Below are positions 1 to 6,329 of a stretch of DNA of 9,697 nucleotides, in pieces. The DNA is from Burkholderiales bacterium. Its GTDB lineage: Bacteria > Pseudomonadota > Gammaproteobacteria > Burkholderiales > SG8-39. The notes under the pieces are model-generated. The model made no database searches. It was not told the DNA's origin and worked only from the letters and a program-made list of their open reading frames with translations. The position numbers and the translations under genes were made by a program. Within the stretch, counting starts at the first letter, position 1, and each line of letters starts with the position of its first letter. The stretch covers positions 1 to 9,697 of the forward strand of contig SXNB01000073.1 of assembly GCA_005777205.1 (NCBI GenBank), read 5' to 3'.

Positions 1-393
1 CAGGATCGCCCACTGCAGCGGCGACTCCCCGTCATCGTTCCTCACCTTCGGGTCCGCCTTCGACTTCAGCAACAGCTCCGCGTAGAACGGGTCGCTCTGC
101 ATCGCCGCGTAGTGCAGCGGCGTCTCGCTGTTCTTCGTCCTTGCCGTCAGGCTGGCGCCTGAGTCGATCAACAGTCCGGTGAGCTCCTTGTAGCTCTTCT
201 CGATCGCCACGTGCAGCGGTGTCTCGCCGTTCGTGTTGCGGGCGCCGAGGTTTATCTTGCCGCGCAGGACGATGCCTTCGGCGAGGAGGGGCTTGGATTC
301 GTGGAGGGCTTCGAAGAGGCGCTCTTCGGGCGTGACGGCCTGGGCGAGGACCAGCAGGGGGATGAAGGCAATGAGCGCAAGCAGCTTGTTCAT
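1..393 (-). CDS. Ankyrin-repeat protein with signal peptide (partial, 3' end off window)
   Basis: This reading frame is open from an ATG at 393 to the left edge and gives 131 residues without a stop. Residues 1-19 look like a cleavable signal peptide: MNK start, hydrophobic core LLALIAFIPLLVLA, and an AQA cleavage site before V20. This suggests a periplasmic or secreted protein. Ankyrin repeats of 33 residues follow, at about 55-87 (NGETPLHVAI...LLIDSGA), 88-120 (NSETPLHYAA...LLLKSKAD) and from 121 (DGESPLQWAI, cut by the edge). Ankyrin repeats bind other proteins; the partner is unknown. The start is chosen because the signal peptide begins exactly there, although no Shine-Dalgarno sequence precedes it. 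The gene points away from everything else in the window, so it is probably transcribed alone or with genes beyond the left edge. The family call is firm; the specific role is not known. Confidence 0.88.
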   Translation of the reverse strand, partial: MNKLLALIAFIPLLVLAQAVTPEERLFEALHESKPLLAEGIVLRGKINLGARNTNGETPLHVAIEKSYKELTGLLIDSGASLTARTKNSETPLHYAAMQSDPFYAELLLKSKADPKVRNDDGESPLQWAIL

Positions 394-759
394 GAGGAAA
401 TTCTAGCCCCTGCGTGCCTCTGCTTTAAGCTTGAAATTTTGTAGTGACCCTCCATAATTGCACGGATGCTTCCCCGCCGACTCCGCCTCGCCCTCACAGC
501 GCGCCTGCTGCTGCGAGTCATCGCGATGGAGTGCGGACGCCTGATCAAGGTCCGTCGGTGCGCGCTAACCGCGGCGCTGACCGGCGCGCTGCGGGTCATT
601 GCACCTTCCAGGGTATCGCTCGATCTGCGCTCCGGGCCGCAGTCAATCGTTTTGAGTGACCGCTCTGTCAGCCGGGTGTAAGGGCCGGAGCGATCGCGCC
701 CCGTGCCTGGCTTGGCGGCGGCGCAGTTGTAGAACCTTCCAACCCAAAGGAATCCCGCC
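394..759. other. 366-nt stretch without a convincing gene
   Basis: This lies between the divergent ankyrin gene (-) and NIPSNAP gene (+), so it must hold promoters for both. Short frames exist on both strands (for example 466-681 on plus and 390-761 on minus). Their products are arginine-rich, low in family character, overlap each other and lack good ribosome binding sites, so I do not call them genes. An imperfect hairpin (GTCA at 642-645 with TGAC at 657-660, one internal mismatch) and a TTGAGT at 652-657 resembling a -35 box are the only local signals I see. No matching -10 box is convincing. No tRNA or known riboswitch pattern was recognised. Confidence 0.5.
400..428 (-). promoter_or_regulatory. 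Possible sigma-70-like promoter of the ankyrin gene
   Basis: On the minus strand, TTAAAG (428-423) and TAGAAT (405-400) are separated by exactly 17 nt. The -10 box matches the consensus at 5 of 6 positions; the -35 box matches at only 3 of 6. The predicted transcription start would fall at or next to the ATG at 393. That agrees with the absence of a Shine-Dalgarno sequence and would imply a leaderless mRNA. Such matches also occur by chance. Confidence 0.3.
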
Positions 760-1086
760 ATGCCGACAATTTACGAGAAACGAACCTACTCCATCACGGT
801 GGGCAAGATGGCGGAGGTGGTCAATCTGTACTCGACCCTTGGCTGGCCCGCACTCGAGGCCGGAGGATTCTCGAAGAACCTGATTGGCTATTTCACTTCC
901 GACACCGGCGAGCTGTATCAGCTAGTTCACCTCTGGCGCTTCAACAGCGACGATGATCGCCGGGCCTTCTGGAAGCACCTCCTTGCGGACAAGGACTTCA
1001 TGGCCTTTGCGGGCCAGCTCCGCCCCCTGATCAGGACTCAGGCCAATCAGCTTCTTCTCGCGGCGCCCTGGGGGCCGCACCCGTAA
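760..1086 (+). CDS. NIPSNAP family protein
   Basis: This 108-residue protein has the NIPSNAP domain over its whole length, a ferredoxin-like fold that usually forms dimers (dimeric alpha/beta barrel superfamily). Visible hallmarks are the N-terminal strand YEKRTYSI (5-12), the strand pair around GYFTSDTGELYQLVHLWRF (43-61), the helix with FWKHLLADKDF (70-80) and the C-terminal QANQLLL strand (94-100). The ATG is supported by AAGGA at 747-751, eight nt upstream. There is no signal peptide or membrane segment, so it is probably cytoplasmic. Bacterial members are small proteins often found beside catabolic enzymes; no reaction can be assigned from sequence. It is transcribed alone and meets the ABM-fold gene tail to tail, with 57 nt between stops in which I see no clear terminator. 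The family call is confident; the function is unknown. Confidence 0.88.
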   Translation: MPTIYEKRTYSITVGKMAEVVNLYSTLGWPALEAGGFSKNLIGYFTSDTGELYQLVHLWRFNSDDDRRAFWKHLLADKDFMAFAGQLRPLIRTQANQLLLAAPWGPHP

Positions 1087-1143
1087 CCCAATGCCTCACC
1101 GTCTGGCCCCTCCGGTTCGTATGTAGCCGATCGATTACATTCC

Positions 1144-1488
1144 CTACCCGTGCACGCCTCTGGAGTCCCCCGGCGCCTCCCCCCGCTCCTTCATCCCGTA
1201 ATCCCGCACCACCGAAGCCACCCTTAACCGGTAGTCCTCGAAGATCCCACCCCGCCCCGCCGCCTGCGCCCGACGATGCGACTCCAGCTTGCGCCACTGT
1301 TGAACCGCAGCCTCGTCCCGCCAGAACGACAGCGACACGAACTTCCCGGGTGTGGAAACAGAAGAAAACCGCTCGACGGAAATGAACCCGTCCATCGAAG
1401 CCAGCTCTGCCTTCAAGCCCTCGGCCATCCGGAAATAGTCATCCACCCGCCCCGCGTGGGGCAAGACCTCGAAGATCACCGCGATCAT
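1144..1488 (-). CDS. Antibiotic biosynthesis monooxygenase (ABM) fold protein
   Basis: This 114-residue protein matches the ABM family of small dimeric alpha/beta-barrel proteins. Residues 1-10 (MIAVIFEVLP) form the first strand. Then come a helix (DDYFRMAEGLKAEL, 16-29), the DGFISVERFSS segment (33-43), the strand and loop FVSLSFWRDEAAVQQWR (50-66), the histidine-containing ESHRRAQAAGR (69-79) and the final strand YRLRVASVVRDYG (86-98). Members include cofactor-free monooxygenases and haem-degrading enzymes, but many are uncharacterised, so activity is not assigned. An upstream TTG (1506) and ATG (1494) are in frame. I chose ATG 1488 because GGAG lies six nt before it and family members begin at this strand. 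The last 15 or so residues look like a disordered tail. The gene is divergent from the YkvA gene with only 33 nt between starts. Confidence 0.85.
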   Translation of the reverse strand: MIAVIFEVLPHAGRVDDYFRMAEGLKAELASMDGFISVERFSSVSTPGKFVSLSFWRDEAAVQQWRKLESHRRAQAAGRGGIFEDYRLRVASVVRDYGMKERGEAPGDSRGVHG

Positions 1489-1494
1489 CAACAT

Positions 1495-1498
1495 CTCC
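1495..1498 (-). promoter_or_regulatory. Ribosome binding site that decides the ABM start
   Basis: GGAG on the minus strand sits six nt before ATG 1488. The two in-frame upstream starts (TTG 1506, ATG 1494) either precede or abut this motif, so they are not served by it. Confidence 0.55.
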
Positions 1499-1521
1499 AA
1501 AAGCAAGATAATGACCTAGCC

Positions 1522-1905
1522 ATGCCCCCGAAGATATCCCTGTCGCAATACCTGAAGCAGAAAGTCGACGCCCTCAAGCAGGAGACCTTCGCGCTCTACT
1601 ACGCCGCCCGCGACCCCCGCACCCCGCTTGTGGCCAAGATCCTCGCTGGCATCGTCGTGGCCTACCTGGTTTCGCCGATAGACCTGATCCCGGACTTCAT
1701 CCCGATTCTCGGCTTGCTGGACGATCTGATCCTGGTGCCGCTGGGCATCATCATTTGCCTCAGGATAATCCCGCCTCAGGTGATGGCAGAAGCGCGGATT
1801 GCAGCACAGAAGCAGATCGAAACGACGAAGAGCTGGGTGGCGGCCGCGGTGGTGATCGCGATCTGGATCGCGCTGGCGGCCTTGCTCGGGATCTGGATCA
1901 TCTGA
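1522..1905 (+). CDS. YkvA family (DUF1232) small membrane protein
   Basis: This 127-residue protein carries the DUF1232/YkvA hallmark VSPIDLIPDFIPILGLLDDLILVPLGI (about 50-76). It is preceded by a short amphipathic N-terminus with ALYYAARDPRTPL (24-36), which is typical of the family. Hydrophobic stretches at about 38-52, 64-83 and 105-127 suggest an inner-membrane protein with up to three segments. The first two are broken by the polar SPIDLIPD loop. The frame stays open upstream to 1276, but that part only mirrors the ABM gene on the other strand. ATG 1522 matches the usual family start, although it has no clear Shine-Dalgarno sequence. GATAAT at 1507-1512 could be a -10 box. It lies 13 nt ahead of the nitronate monooxygenase gene, so the two are probably co-transcribed. 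The molecular function of the family is not established. Confidence 0.85.
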   Translation: MPPKISLSQYLKQKVDALKQETFALYYAARDPRTPLVAKILAGIVVAYLVSPIDLIPDFIPILGLLDDLILVPLGIIICLRIIPPQVMAEARIAAQKQIETTKSWVAAAVVIAIWIALAALLGIWII

Positions 1906-1908
1906 TAA

Positions 1909-1914
1909 AGAGGA
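1909..1914 (+). promoter_or_regulatory. Ribosome binding site of the nitronate monooxygenase gene
   Basis: AGAGGA lies four nt before ATG 1919 and is the strongest Shine-Dalgarno match in the window. It sits in the short gap after the YkvA stop, supporting independent translation within a shared transcript. Confidence 0.6.
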
Positions 1915-1918
1915 AGGT

Positions 1919-2959
1919 ATGACCGCGATCGCGAAACTGTTTGGAACCGAACTGCCGGTCATCCAGGCCCCGATGGCGGGCTCGCAGTCGAGGGCGATGG
2001 CGATCGCGGTGTCGAACGCCGGAGGACTGGGCTCGCTTCCCTGCGCCATGCTGGCGCCGGAAGGAATCGGCCAGGAACTGGCGGCGATCCAGGCCAGGAC
2101 GAAGAAGCCCTACAACGTGAACTTCTTCTGCCACGTGCCGCCGGCGCCGGACACGGTGCGTGAGGCGGCGTGGCGTGCGAAGCTCTCGCCCTACTACGAG
2201 GAGTTCGGCATCGACGCGGACAAGATCCCCGCCGGTCCGGGACGCGCGCCGTTCAGCCAGGAGGCTGCCGACGTGCTGGAGGCCTTCAAACCGGCGGTGG
2301 TGAGCTTCCACTTCGGCCTGCCGGCGAAGGAACTGCTGGCGCGGGTGCGCAGTTGGGGCTCGAAGATCGTCTCCTCGGCCACAACGGTGGAGGAAGCGCG
2401 CTGGCTGGAAGCGCAAGGGGTGGACGCGATCATCGCGCAGGGCAACGAGGCCGGCGGCCACCGCGGCGTGTTCCTGGGGGAGGACATCTCCACGCAGCCG
2501 GGCACCTTCGCCCTGCTGCCGCAGGTGGTGAAGGCGGTGAAGGTCCCGGTGATCGCCGCCGGCGGCATCGCGGACGCGAAAGGCGTGGCGGCGGCAATAG
2601 CGCTGGGCGCTTGCGCCGCGCAGATCGGGACCGCCTACCTGCTGTGCCCGGAATCCACGGCGAGCGCGGTGCACCGCGCGGGGCTGAAGGGCCCGAATGC
2701 AGCGAACACGGCCTTGACCAACCTTTTCACCGGACGGCCCGCGAGGGGCATCGTGAACCGCTTGATGGGCGAGCTGGGACCGATGAACCCAGCCGCGCCG
2801 GCGTTCCCGCTCGCCACCGCCGCGATCGCGCCGCTTCGCGCCGCGGCGGAGAGGAATGGTAGCGGCGACTTCTCGCCGCTGTGGTCCGGGCAGAACGCCA
2901 CCGGCTGCCAAGAGGTCTCCGCGGCGCAGCTGACCCGGGAGCTGGCGGGGCTCGCCTAG
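1919..2959 (+). CDS. Nitronate monooxygenase (2-nitropropane dioxygenase family), FMN-dependent
   Basis: This 346-residue TIM-barrel flavoenzyme is of normal length for class I nitronate monooxygenases. These oxidise alkyl nitronates such as propionate-3-nitronate with O2, detoxifying nitro compounds. Motifs seen in order are QAPMAG (16-21), SNAGGLGSLP (32-41), NFFCH (68-72), SFHFGLP (129-135), GNEAGGHRG (175-183) with His181 at the position of the family catalytic base, the phosphate-binding AAGGIAD (213-219), GTAYLLCPES (237-246) and the C-terminal LWSGQNA (321-327). There is no signal peptide, so it should be cytoplasmic. It follows the YkvA gene by 13 nt. Its TAG stop shares the CTAG at 2956-2959 with the stop of the converging FAD/Fe-S gene. 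Some relatives act instead as NADH:quinone reductases or enoyl reductases (FabK-like), so the family is sure but the substrate is not. Confidence 0.9.
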   Translation: MTAIAKLFGTELPVIQAPMAGSQSRAMAIAVSNAGGLGSLPCAMLAPEGIGQELAAIQARTKKPYNVNFFCHVPPAPDTVREAAWRAKLSPYYEEFGIDADKIPAGPGRAPFSQEAADVLEAFKPAVVSFHFGLPAKELLARVRSWGSKIVSSATTVEEARWLEAQGVDAIIAQGNEAGGHRGVFLGEDISTQPGTFALLPQVVKAVKVPVIAAGGIADAKGVAAAIALGACAAQIGTAYLLCPESTASAVHRAGLKGPNAANTALTNLFTGRPARGIVNRLMGELGPMNPAAPAFPLATAAIAPLRAAAERNGSGDFSPLWSGQNATGCQEVSAAQLTRELAGLA

Positions 2960-5826
2960 CCAGGCGGTTTTCCGACTTTAATTCCTCTCACCAGCACCTC
3001 CGCCAGGTGCAGCGTCTCCCGCCCAGACAGGTCCTCGATCTGCTCGCGGCAGGAAAAACCGTTGGCGACCACCAGGGACGCGCGCGACAGCCCGCGCACC
3101 CTCGGCATCAGCGCGAGGTCCGCGATCTTGAGCGAAGTCTCGTAAGTCTCCGGCCGGAAGCCGAACGACCCCGCCATGCCGCAGCAGCCCATGTCGGGCG
3201 CATCCACCTGCATTCCCGCCTGCGAGAGCAACGCAAGGTCCTCGCGCATCCCGCCCAGCGCCTTTTGGTGGCAGTGGCCGTGCACCAGCGCCTGCCCCTC
3301 CACCCGCGCCGGCTCCCAGCCACGCGCCGAGAGCAGCTCGCCCAGCGACACCGCGAGCTTAGACAATTTCCGCGCCGCCGGATCGGCGGGGAGCATTTTC
3401 TTCAGCTCGTCGCGGAACACCGACAGGCAGCCGGGCTCGAGCACCACCACCGGCAGGCCGGTCTCGATTTGCGGCGCCAGCACCGCAACGATCTTCTCCA
3501 GCGACGCCTTCGCCTCGTCAAGCATGCCGAAGTCGTAGTAGGGCCGGCCGCAGCACAGCGGCTCGCGCGGCAGGTTGACGCGACAGCCGGCGGCCTCGAG
3601 CACATCGGCGGCGGCCATTGCCGTCTGCGGGCGGAAATAGTTGCTGAAGGTGTCCGGGAACAGGATCACCGGGTCGCCGCGGCGCGCGCTGCGACTGTCC
3701 TCGAAGCGCGCGCGGAAGGTGTCGGCAGCGAAGCGCGGTAGCGAGCGCTGCGGCGCGATGCCGGCGATGCGCTTGGCGATCCCCGACAGGCCCGGGGTGC
3801 CGGAGAAGAAGTTGGCCAGGCGCGAGAACTTCGCCGCGCGCGGCGCCCATTCGCCGATCCGGCCCATGACGTAGGCGTGGGGCGGCCGCGATTTCCCCTC
3901 GTAGTGGTGCGACATGAACTCGGCCTTGTAGGACGCCATGTCGGTATGCGTCGGGCAGTCTCTGCGGCAGCCCTTGCAGCCCAGGCACCAGTCCAGCGCC
4001 TCGCGCACGTCCTCGCTCTGCCACAGGTCGGTGATCACCTCGCCGCGCAGCATCTCCGAAAGCAGCCGCGCCCGGCCGCGGGTGGAATAGCGCTCCTCGC
4101 GCGTGGCGCGGTAGCTGGGGCACATGGTGCCACCCTCAGCGGAGCGGCACTTGCCCATGCCGACGCAGCGCTCGGCGGCGCGGCCGAAGCCGTCGCCGAC
4201 CTCGCCCAAGAAATCCATCCGGGTCGCGATCTGCACCGTCTTGTAGCCCGGGCCCAGGCGCAGGTTCTCGTCCAGGCGGTAGACCTCGCCCGTTGCGTCA
4301 ACCAGCTTGCCCGGGTTCATGCGCCCCCGCGGGTCCCAGATGCGCTTGAACTCGCGGAAGGCCTCCATCAGTTCCGGCCCGTACATCGCCGGCAGCAGCT
4401 CGGCGCGCGCCTGGCCGTCGCCGTGCTCCCCGGAAATGGAGCCGCCGAACTTCACCACCAGCTCGGTGGCGGCGAACAGGAACTTACGCCAGTGCGCGGT
4501 GCCCTGGGGCGTCCTCAGGTTGAAAGTGATGCGCGCGTGAATGCAGCCGTCGCCGAAATGGCCGTACAGCGACGTCCGATAGCCGAACTTGTCCACCAGC
4601 GCCTGGAACTCGCGCAGGTAGTCGCCCAGGCGCGACGGATCCACCGCCGCGTCCTCCCAGCCGACAATGGGGTCGGGACCCGGCGTTCCTTTCAGGTTGA
4701 GGGCGGTGGCCGAGGCGCCGGTCTCGCGGATGGTCCAGATGCGATTGGCGAGGGCCTTGTCCTCGATCAGCTTGCCCCCCAGCGCGTCCTGCAGCACCTT
4801 GGCCTTACGCACCGCCTCGCTGCGCACGTCGTCGCCGAACTCCACCATCAGCCAGGCGTTGCCCTCGGGCAGGAGCGCGATGTCTTCCAGCCGCAGTCCC
4901 CGCTCGCGCAGGCCACCGATGATGCCGGTGTCGAGGCCCTCGCATGCGATCGGCCCGGAGGCGATCACCTGAGGCACCGCATCGCCCGCGCAGTAGATAT
5001 CAAGGAAGCCGACCACCAGCAGCACGCGCTCGCGCGGGCTTTTCACCAGGCGCGTGAGCGCCTGTAGCGTGATCGCGCAGGTGCCTTCCGAGCCCACCAG
5101 CGCGCGTGCCACATTGAAGCCGTTCTCCGGCAATAGCTGGTCGAGGTTGTAGCCGGAGACGCGGCGCTTGATCTTCGGAAAACGCCGGCGGATAAGGTCG
5201 GCGTAACGGTCGCGAAGGCCGCGCAGCGCGGCGTAGATTTCCCCCTGCCGCCCGCCGCGCCGGATGATCGCCTCCAGCTCGGCTTCCGGTGTGGGCCCGC
5301 ACCAGAAGCGCGCGCCGTCGTAGGTCAGCACCTCCAGCGCCTCGATGTTCTCCACCGTCTTGCCCGCCATCACCGAGTGCGGGCCGCAGGAGTTGTTGCC
5401 GATCATCCCGCCCAGGGTGCAACGCGAGTGCGTCGCCGGGTCCGGCGCGAAGGTGAGGCCGTGGCGCTCGGCGGCGGCGCGCAGCGAGTCGCACACCACG
5501 CCGGGCTCCACGCGCGCGGTGCGCGAGGCCGGATCCACCTCCAGCACGCGGTCCAGGTGCCGCGAGGCGTCCATCACCACCGCCACGTTCACCGTCTGGC
5601 CGCACAGCGACGTGCCGCCGCCGCGCGCGAGAACCGGCGCGTCGTGCGCGCGGCAGGCGGCCATGGCGGCGACGAGGTCCTCCGCCGTGCGCGGCAGCAC
5701 GACGCCGATGGGCACCTGGCGGTAGTTGGAGGCGTCCGACGCATAGGCGGCGAGCGCGCCAGCGTCGAAGCGAACCTCGCCCGCGATGGCGCCGCGCAGG
5801 GCGCGTTCCAGTTCGACGTGCTTCAC
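2956..5826 (-). CDS. FAD-linked and Fe-S fusion oxidoreductase (GlcD-GlcF-like, probable D-2-hydroxyacid dehydrogenase)
   Basis: This 956-residue fusion has an FAD half like GlcD and an Fe-S half like GlcF. The PCMH FAD-binding domain spans about 35-260, with ARGGGTSLCGQ (67-77), GGMIGNNSCGPHS (139-151) and GSEGTCA (245-251). The FAD-oxidase C domain spans about 263-510, with YGHFGDGCIH (421-430) and GEHGDG (466-471). Fe-S ligands are Cys554, 560, 569 and then Cys614, 617, 620, 624. Two CCG-type heterodisulfide-reductase-like modules follow: PLCCGRP (756-762) with EPGC (797-800), and HGHCH (849-853) with MGCCGMAGSFG (879-889). Relatives include E. coli YdiJ and bacterial D-lactate/D-2-hydroxyglutarate dehydrogenases; electrons probably pass to quinones at the inner membrane. 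A TTG at 5877 is in frame, but I chose GTG 5826 because it overlaps the upstream stop as GTGA and the homologous domain begins just after it. The substrate is unproven. Confidence 0.9.
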   Translation of the reverse strand: MKHVELERALRGAIAGEVRFDAGALAAYASDASNYRQVPIGVVLPRTAEDLVAAMAACRAHDAPVLARGGGTSLCGQTVNVAVVMDASRHLDRVLEVDPASRTARVEPGVVCDSLRAAAERHGLTFAPDPATHSRCTLGGMIGNNSCGPHSVMAGKTVENIEALEVLTYDGARFWCGPTPEAELEAIIRRGGRQGEIYAALRGLRDRYADLIRRRFPKIKRRVSGYNLDQLLPENGFNVARALVGSEGTCAITLQALTRLVKSPRERVLLVVGFLDIYCAGDAVPQVIASGPIACEGLDTGIIGGLRERGLRLEDIALLPEGNAWLMVEFGDDVRSEAVRKAKVLQDALGGKLIEDKALANRIWTIRETGASATALNLKGTPGPDPIVGWEDAAVDPSRLGDYLREFQALVDKFGYRTSLYGHFGDGCIHARITFNLRTPQGTAHWRKFLFAATELVVKFGGSISGEHGDGQARAELLPAMYGPELMEAFREFKRIWDPRGRMNPGKLVDATGEVYRLDENLRLGPGYKTVQIATRMDFLGEVGDGFGRAAERCVGMGKCRSAEGGTMCPSYRATREERYSTRGRARLLSEMLRGEVITDLWQSEDVREALDWCLGCKGCRRDCPTHTDMASYKAEFMSHHYEGKSRPPHAYVMGRIGEWAPRAAKFSRLANFFSGTPGLSGIAKRIAGIAPQRSLPRFAADTFRARFEDSRSARRGDPVILFPDTFSNYFRPQTAMAAADVLEAAGCRVNLPREPLCCGRPYYDFGMLDEAKASLEKIVAVLAPQIETGLPVVVLEPGCLSVFRDELKKMLPADPAARKLSKLAVSLGELLSARGWEPARVEGQALVHGHCHQKALGGMREDLALLSQAGMQVDAPDMGCCGMAGSFGFRPETYETSLKIADLALMPRVRGLSRASLVVANGFSCREQIEDLSGRETLHLAEVLVRGIKVGKPPG

Positions 5827-6194
5827 GCAGCGAGTGTAGCGGGGTCTAGGGATTCCAGGAGCGGCGGCAGCGGGCAATCCAGCACCGCGCCCGCCAGGCG
5901 CATGAGCTCGGCTTCCGCGAGGCGGATACTGCCGTCATAGCTGACGGTCGCGAACAGGCCCTTGACCAGCACCGCCTTTTGCATCGGCGCCATTTCCTTC
6001 ACCGCGGCGAGCGCGGCGCCCGCCCTGTTAAGGGTCAGTTCCGCCGCGGCCCCGGCGGGCAGATCGAGCGACATTTCCTTTGCGCCGGCGGCGATCGCCG
6101 CCCGCAGCTCGGAAATGCGGCGGCCTGCGGGCCAGCGCCGTGCATACGGGCTGCGCGACCAGGAATACCCACGGTTCAAGATCCTCACCTGCAT
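5823..6194 (-). CDS. Small protein resembling the TerB-like C-terminal tail of M48 peptidases
   Basis: This is a 123-residue protein. The second half (about 56-115: LNRAGAALAAVKEMAPMQK, then VSYDGSIRLAEAELMRLAG and LDCPLPPLL) looks like the helical TerB-like segment at the C-terminus of long M48 zinc-peptidase proteins of betaproteobacteria. The peptidase domain itself (HExxH) is absent here and upstream. The first 40 residues are arginine-rich and unrecognised. ATG 6194 has AGGTGG eight nt upstream. A GTG at 6206 is in frame directly after a stop but lacks such a site. The last codons overlap the GTG of the FAD/Fe-S gene as GTGA, so translation of the two is probably coupled. It may be a free-standing accessory domain or the remnant of a truncated peptidase gene. 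An intact start, ribosome binding site and coupling favour a functional small protein. The M48 resemblance is from memory and moderate. Confidence 0.62.
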   Translation of the reverse strand: MQVRILNRGYSWSRSPYARRWPAGRRISELRAAIAAGAKEMSLDLPAGAAAELTLNRAGAALAAVKEMAPMQKAVLVKGLFATVSYDGSIRLAEAELMRLAGAVLDCPLPPLLESLDPATLAA

Positions 6195-6202
6195 GCTGCC
6201 AG

Positions 6203-6208
6203 CCACCT
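6203..6208 (-). promoter_or_regulatory. Ribosome binding site that decides the TerB-like start
   Basis: AGGTGG on the minus strand ends eight nt before ATG 6194. The in-frame GTG at 6206 lies inside this motif, so ATG 6194 is the better start. Confidence 0.5.
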
Positions 6209-6260
6209 AAAAGGCCCCAAAATCACCCACACGACTTCCTGAAAAGCCAAATGAGTAGAG

Positions 6261-6276
6261 GGCGCGACCACGCGCC
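6261..6276 (-). terminator. Hairpin downstream of the GMC operon (weak terminator candidate)
   Basis: GGCGCG (6261-6266) and CGCGCC (6271-6276) form a perfect 6-bp stem with a 4-nt loop. It is the second hairpin after the GMC stop. No T-run follows on the minus strand, so intrinsic termination is uncertain. Confidence 0.25.
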
Positions 6277-6309
6277 GCCGCGCCCGCGCCTCCCGCCTAT
6301 CGCCATCCG

Positions 6310-6329
6310 CCCCTCCCTGCTGGGAGGGG
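6310..6329 (-). terminator. Perfect 8-bp hairpin directly after the GMC stop
   Basis: CCCCTCCC (6310-6317) pairs with GGGAGGGG (6322-6329) across a TGCT loop, starting 4 nt after the GMC stop codon in transcript direction. The position suits a terminator or 3' mRNA stabiliser for the cyclase-SDR-GMC transcript. It lacks the U-tract of a classic intrinsic terminator, so it may only slow exonucleases or act with another factor. Confidence 0.4.

Noticed and set aside
466..681. Plus-strand frame of 71 codons with a hydrophobic, Arg-rich N-terminus
   Set aside because: It looked briefly like a small membrane peptide, but it lacks a ribosome binding site and overlaps other equally long frames.
390..761. 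Minus-strand frame of 123 codons in the gap between ankyrin and NIPSNAP genes
   Set aside because: Arg/Ser-rich product without motifs; it overlaps the ankyrin start and no ribosome binding site supports it.
1276..1521. N-terminal extension of the YkvA frame to 209 residues
   Set aside because: The extension is antisense to the ABM gene and has no family similarity; the YkvA family starts at ATG 1522.
1898..2911. Minus-strand open frame of 337 codons opposite the nitronate monooxygenase gene
   Set aside because: Arg/His-rich shadow; the plus strand carries the full family motif set.
2881..3741. Plus-strand open frame of 286 codons overlapping the end of the nitronate monooxygenase gene
   Set aside because: It overlaps two well-supported genes, has no recognisable domain and has shadow-like composition.
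3877..5067. Long plus-strand open frame (396 codons) opposite the FAD/Fe-S gene
   Set aside because: It is a mirror of a clearly identified gene in GC-rich DNA. The product is rich in Arg, Ala, His and Gln with no family motifs, as expected for an antisense shadow.
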